6,429 bases of DNA from the NCBI GenBank assembly GCA_014383605.1, contig JACNHM010000463.1, forward strand, positions 1-6,429. Reading direction: 5' to 3'. Each line of letters starts with the position of its first letter. The stretch's first letter is position 1. Position numbers and translations under genes: made by a program. Positions 6,405 through 6,429 of this stretch are shown piece after piece. Source of the stretch: Chloroflexota bacterium (GTDB taxonomy: Bacteria > Chloroflexota > Anaerolineae > UBA3071). Below the pieces are notes generated by a model. That model was not told the origin of the DNA. It saw nothing but the letters and a program-made list of their open reading frames with translations, and did not search any database.

Positions 6405-6429
6405 AGCTGCCATCGCCTGTGATCATCAA

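Noticed and set aside
5652..6413. A 253-codon minus-strand open frame opposite ald
   Set aside because: Same antisense shadow effect; the plus-strand frame is a complete Ald with all catalytic residues.

Overview
This is a GC-rich bacterial chromosomal segment with a compact, mostly co-directional gene layout. The GatCAB amidotransferase genes show indirect tRNA aminoacylation, so the source is a bacterium. The GC-rich genome, short tandem intergenic repeats (heptamers, nonamers), a DUF6504-like small protein and a DUF2283/HEPN/MNT cluster suggest a Chloroflexota (Anaerolineae/Caldilineae-like) genome. That assignment is inference from style and is not proven by any single gene.

Layout. (1) 2-145: the 3' end of an unidentified plus-strand gene. 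(2) 189-230: six tandem TTACGNN heptamers that run into the stop codon of the convergent gene. (3) 224-730, minus strand: a DUF456 membrane protein. (4) 731-948: a divergent intergenic region with extended -10 promoters facing each way and a 9-bp tandem duplication. (5) 949-2730: gatC-gatA, two subunits of the Asp-tRNA(Asn)/Glu-tRNA(Gln) amidotransferase; gatB is not here. (6) 2723-3880: a lower-GC accessory patch with a DUF2283 small protein, preceded in frame by what looks like the remnant of another gene, then an overlapping HEPN/MNT pair of the HepT/MntA toxin-antitoxin type. (7) 3877-4872: a sugar-1-phosphate nucleotidyltransferase with a left-handed beta-helix tail, whose ATG overlaps the MNT stop codon (ATGA). 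(8) 4873-4965: an intergenic stretch of nonamer repeats and a CCTCCCCC/GGGGGAGG palindrome that continues into a G-quadruplex-type run. (9) 4966-5208: a DUF6504-like small protein. (10) 5289-6404: alanine dehydrogenase, complete, with every expected catalytic residue, preceded by a hairpin and a textbook Shine-Dalgarno.

How it fits together. gatC and gatA form a core translation operon with its own promoter. The DUF2283/HEPN/MNT patch appears to have been inserted into the space behind gatA, so the downstream sugar nucleotidyltransferase is now translationally coupled to the MNT gene. The strongest candidates for something unusual are the apparent toxin-remnant/DUF2283 in-frame junction right after gatA, and the stop-start coupling of a toxin-antitoxin module to a sugar-nucleotide enzyme. 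Everything else is recognisable housekeeping metabolism (Ald, nucleotidyltransferase) or conserved small proteins.
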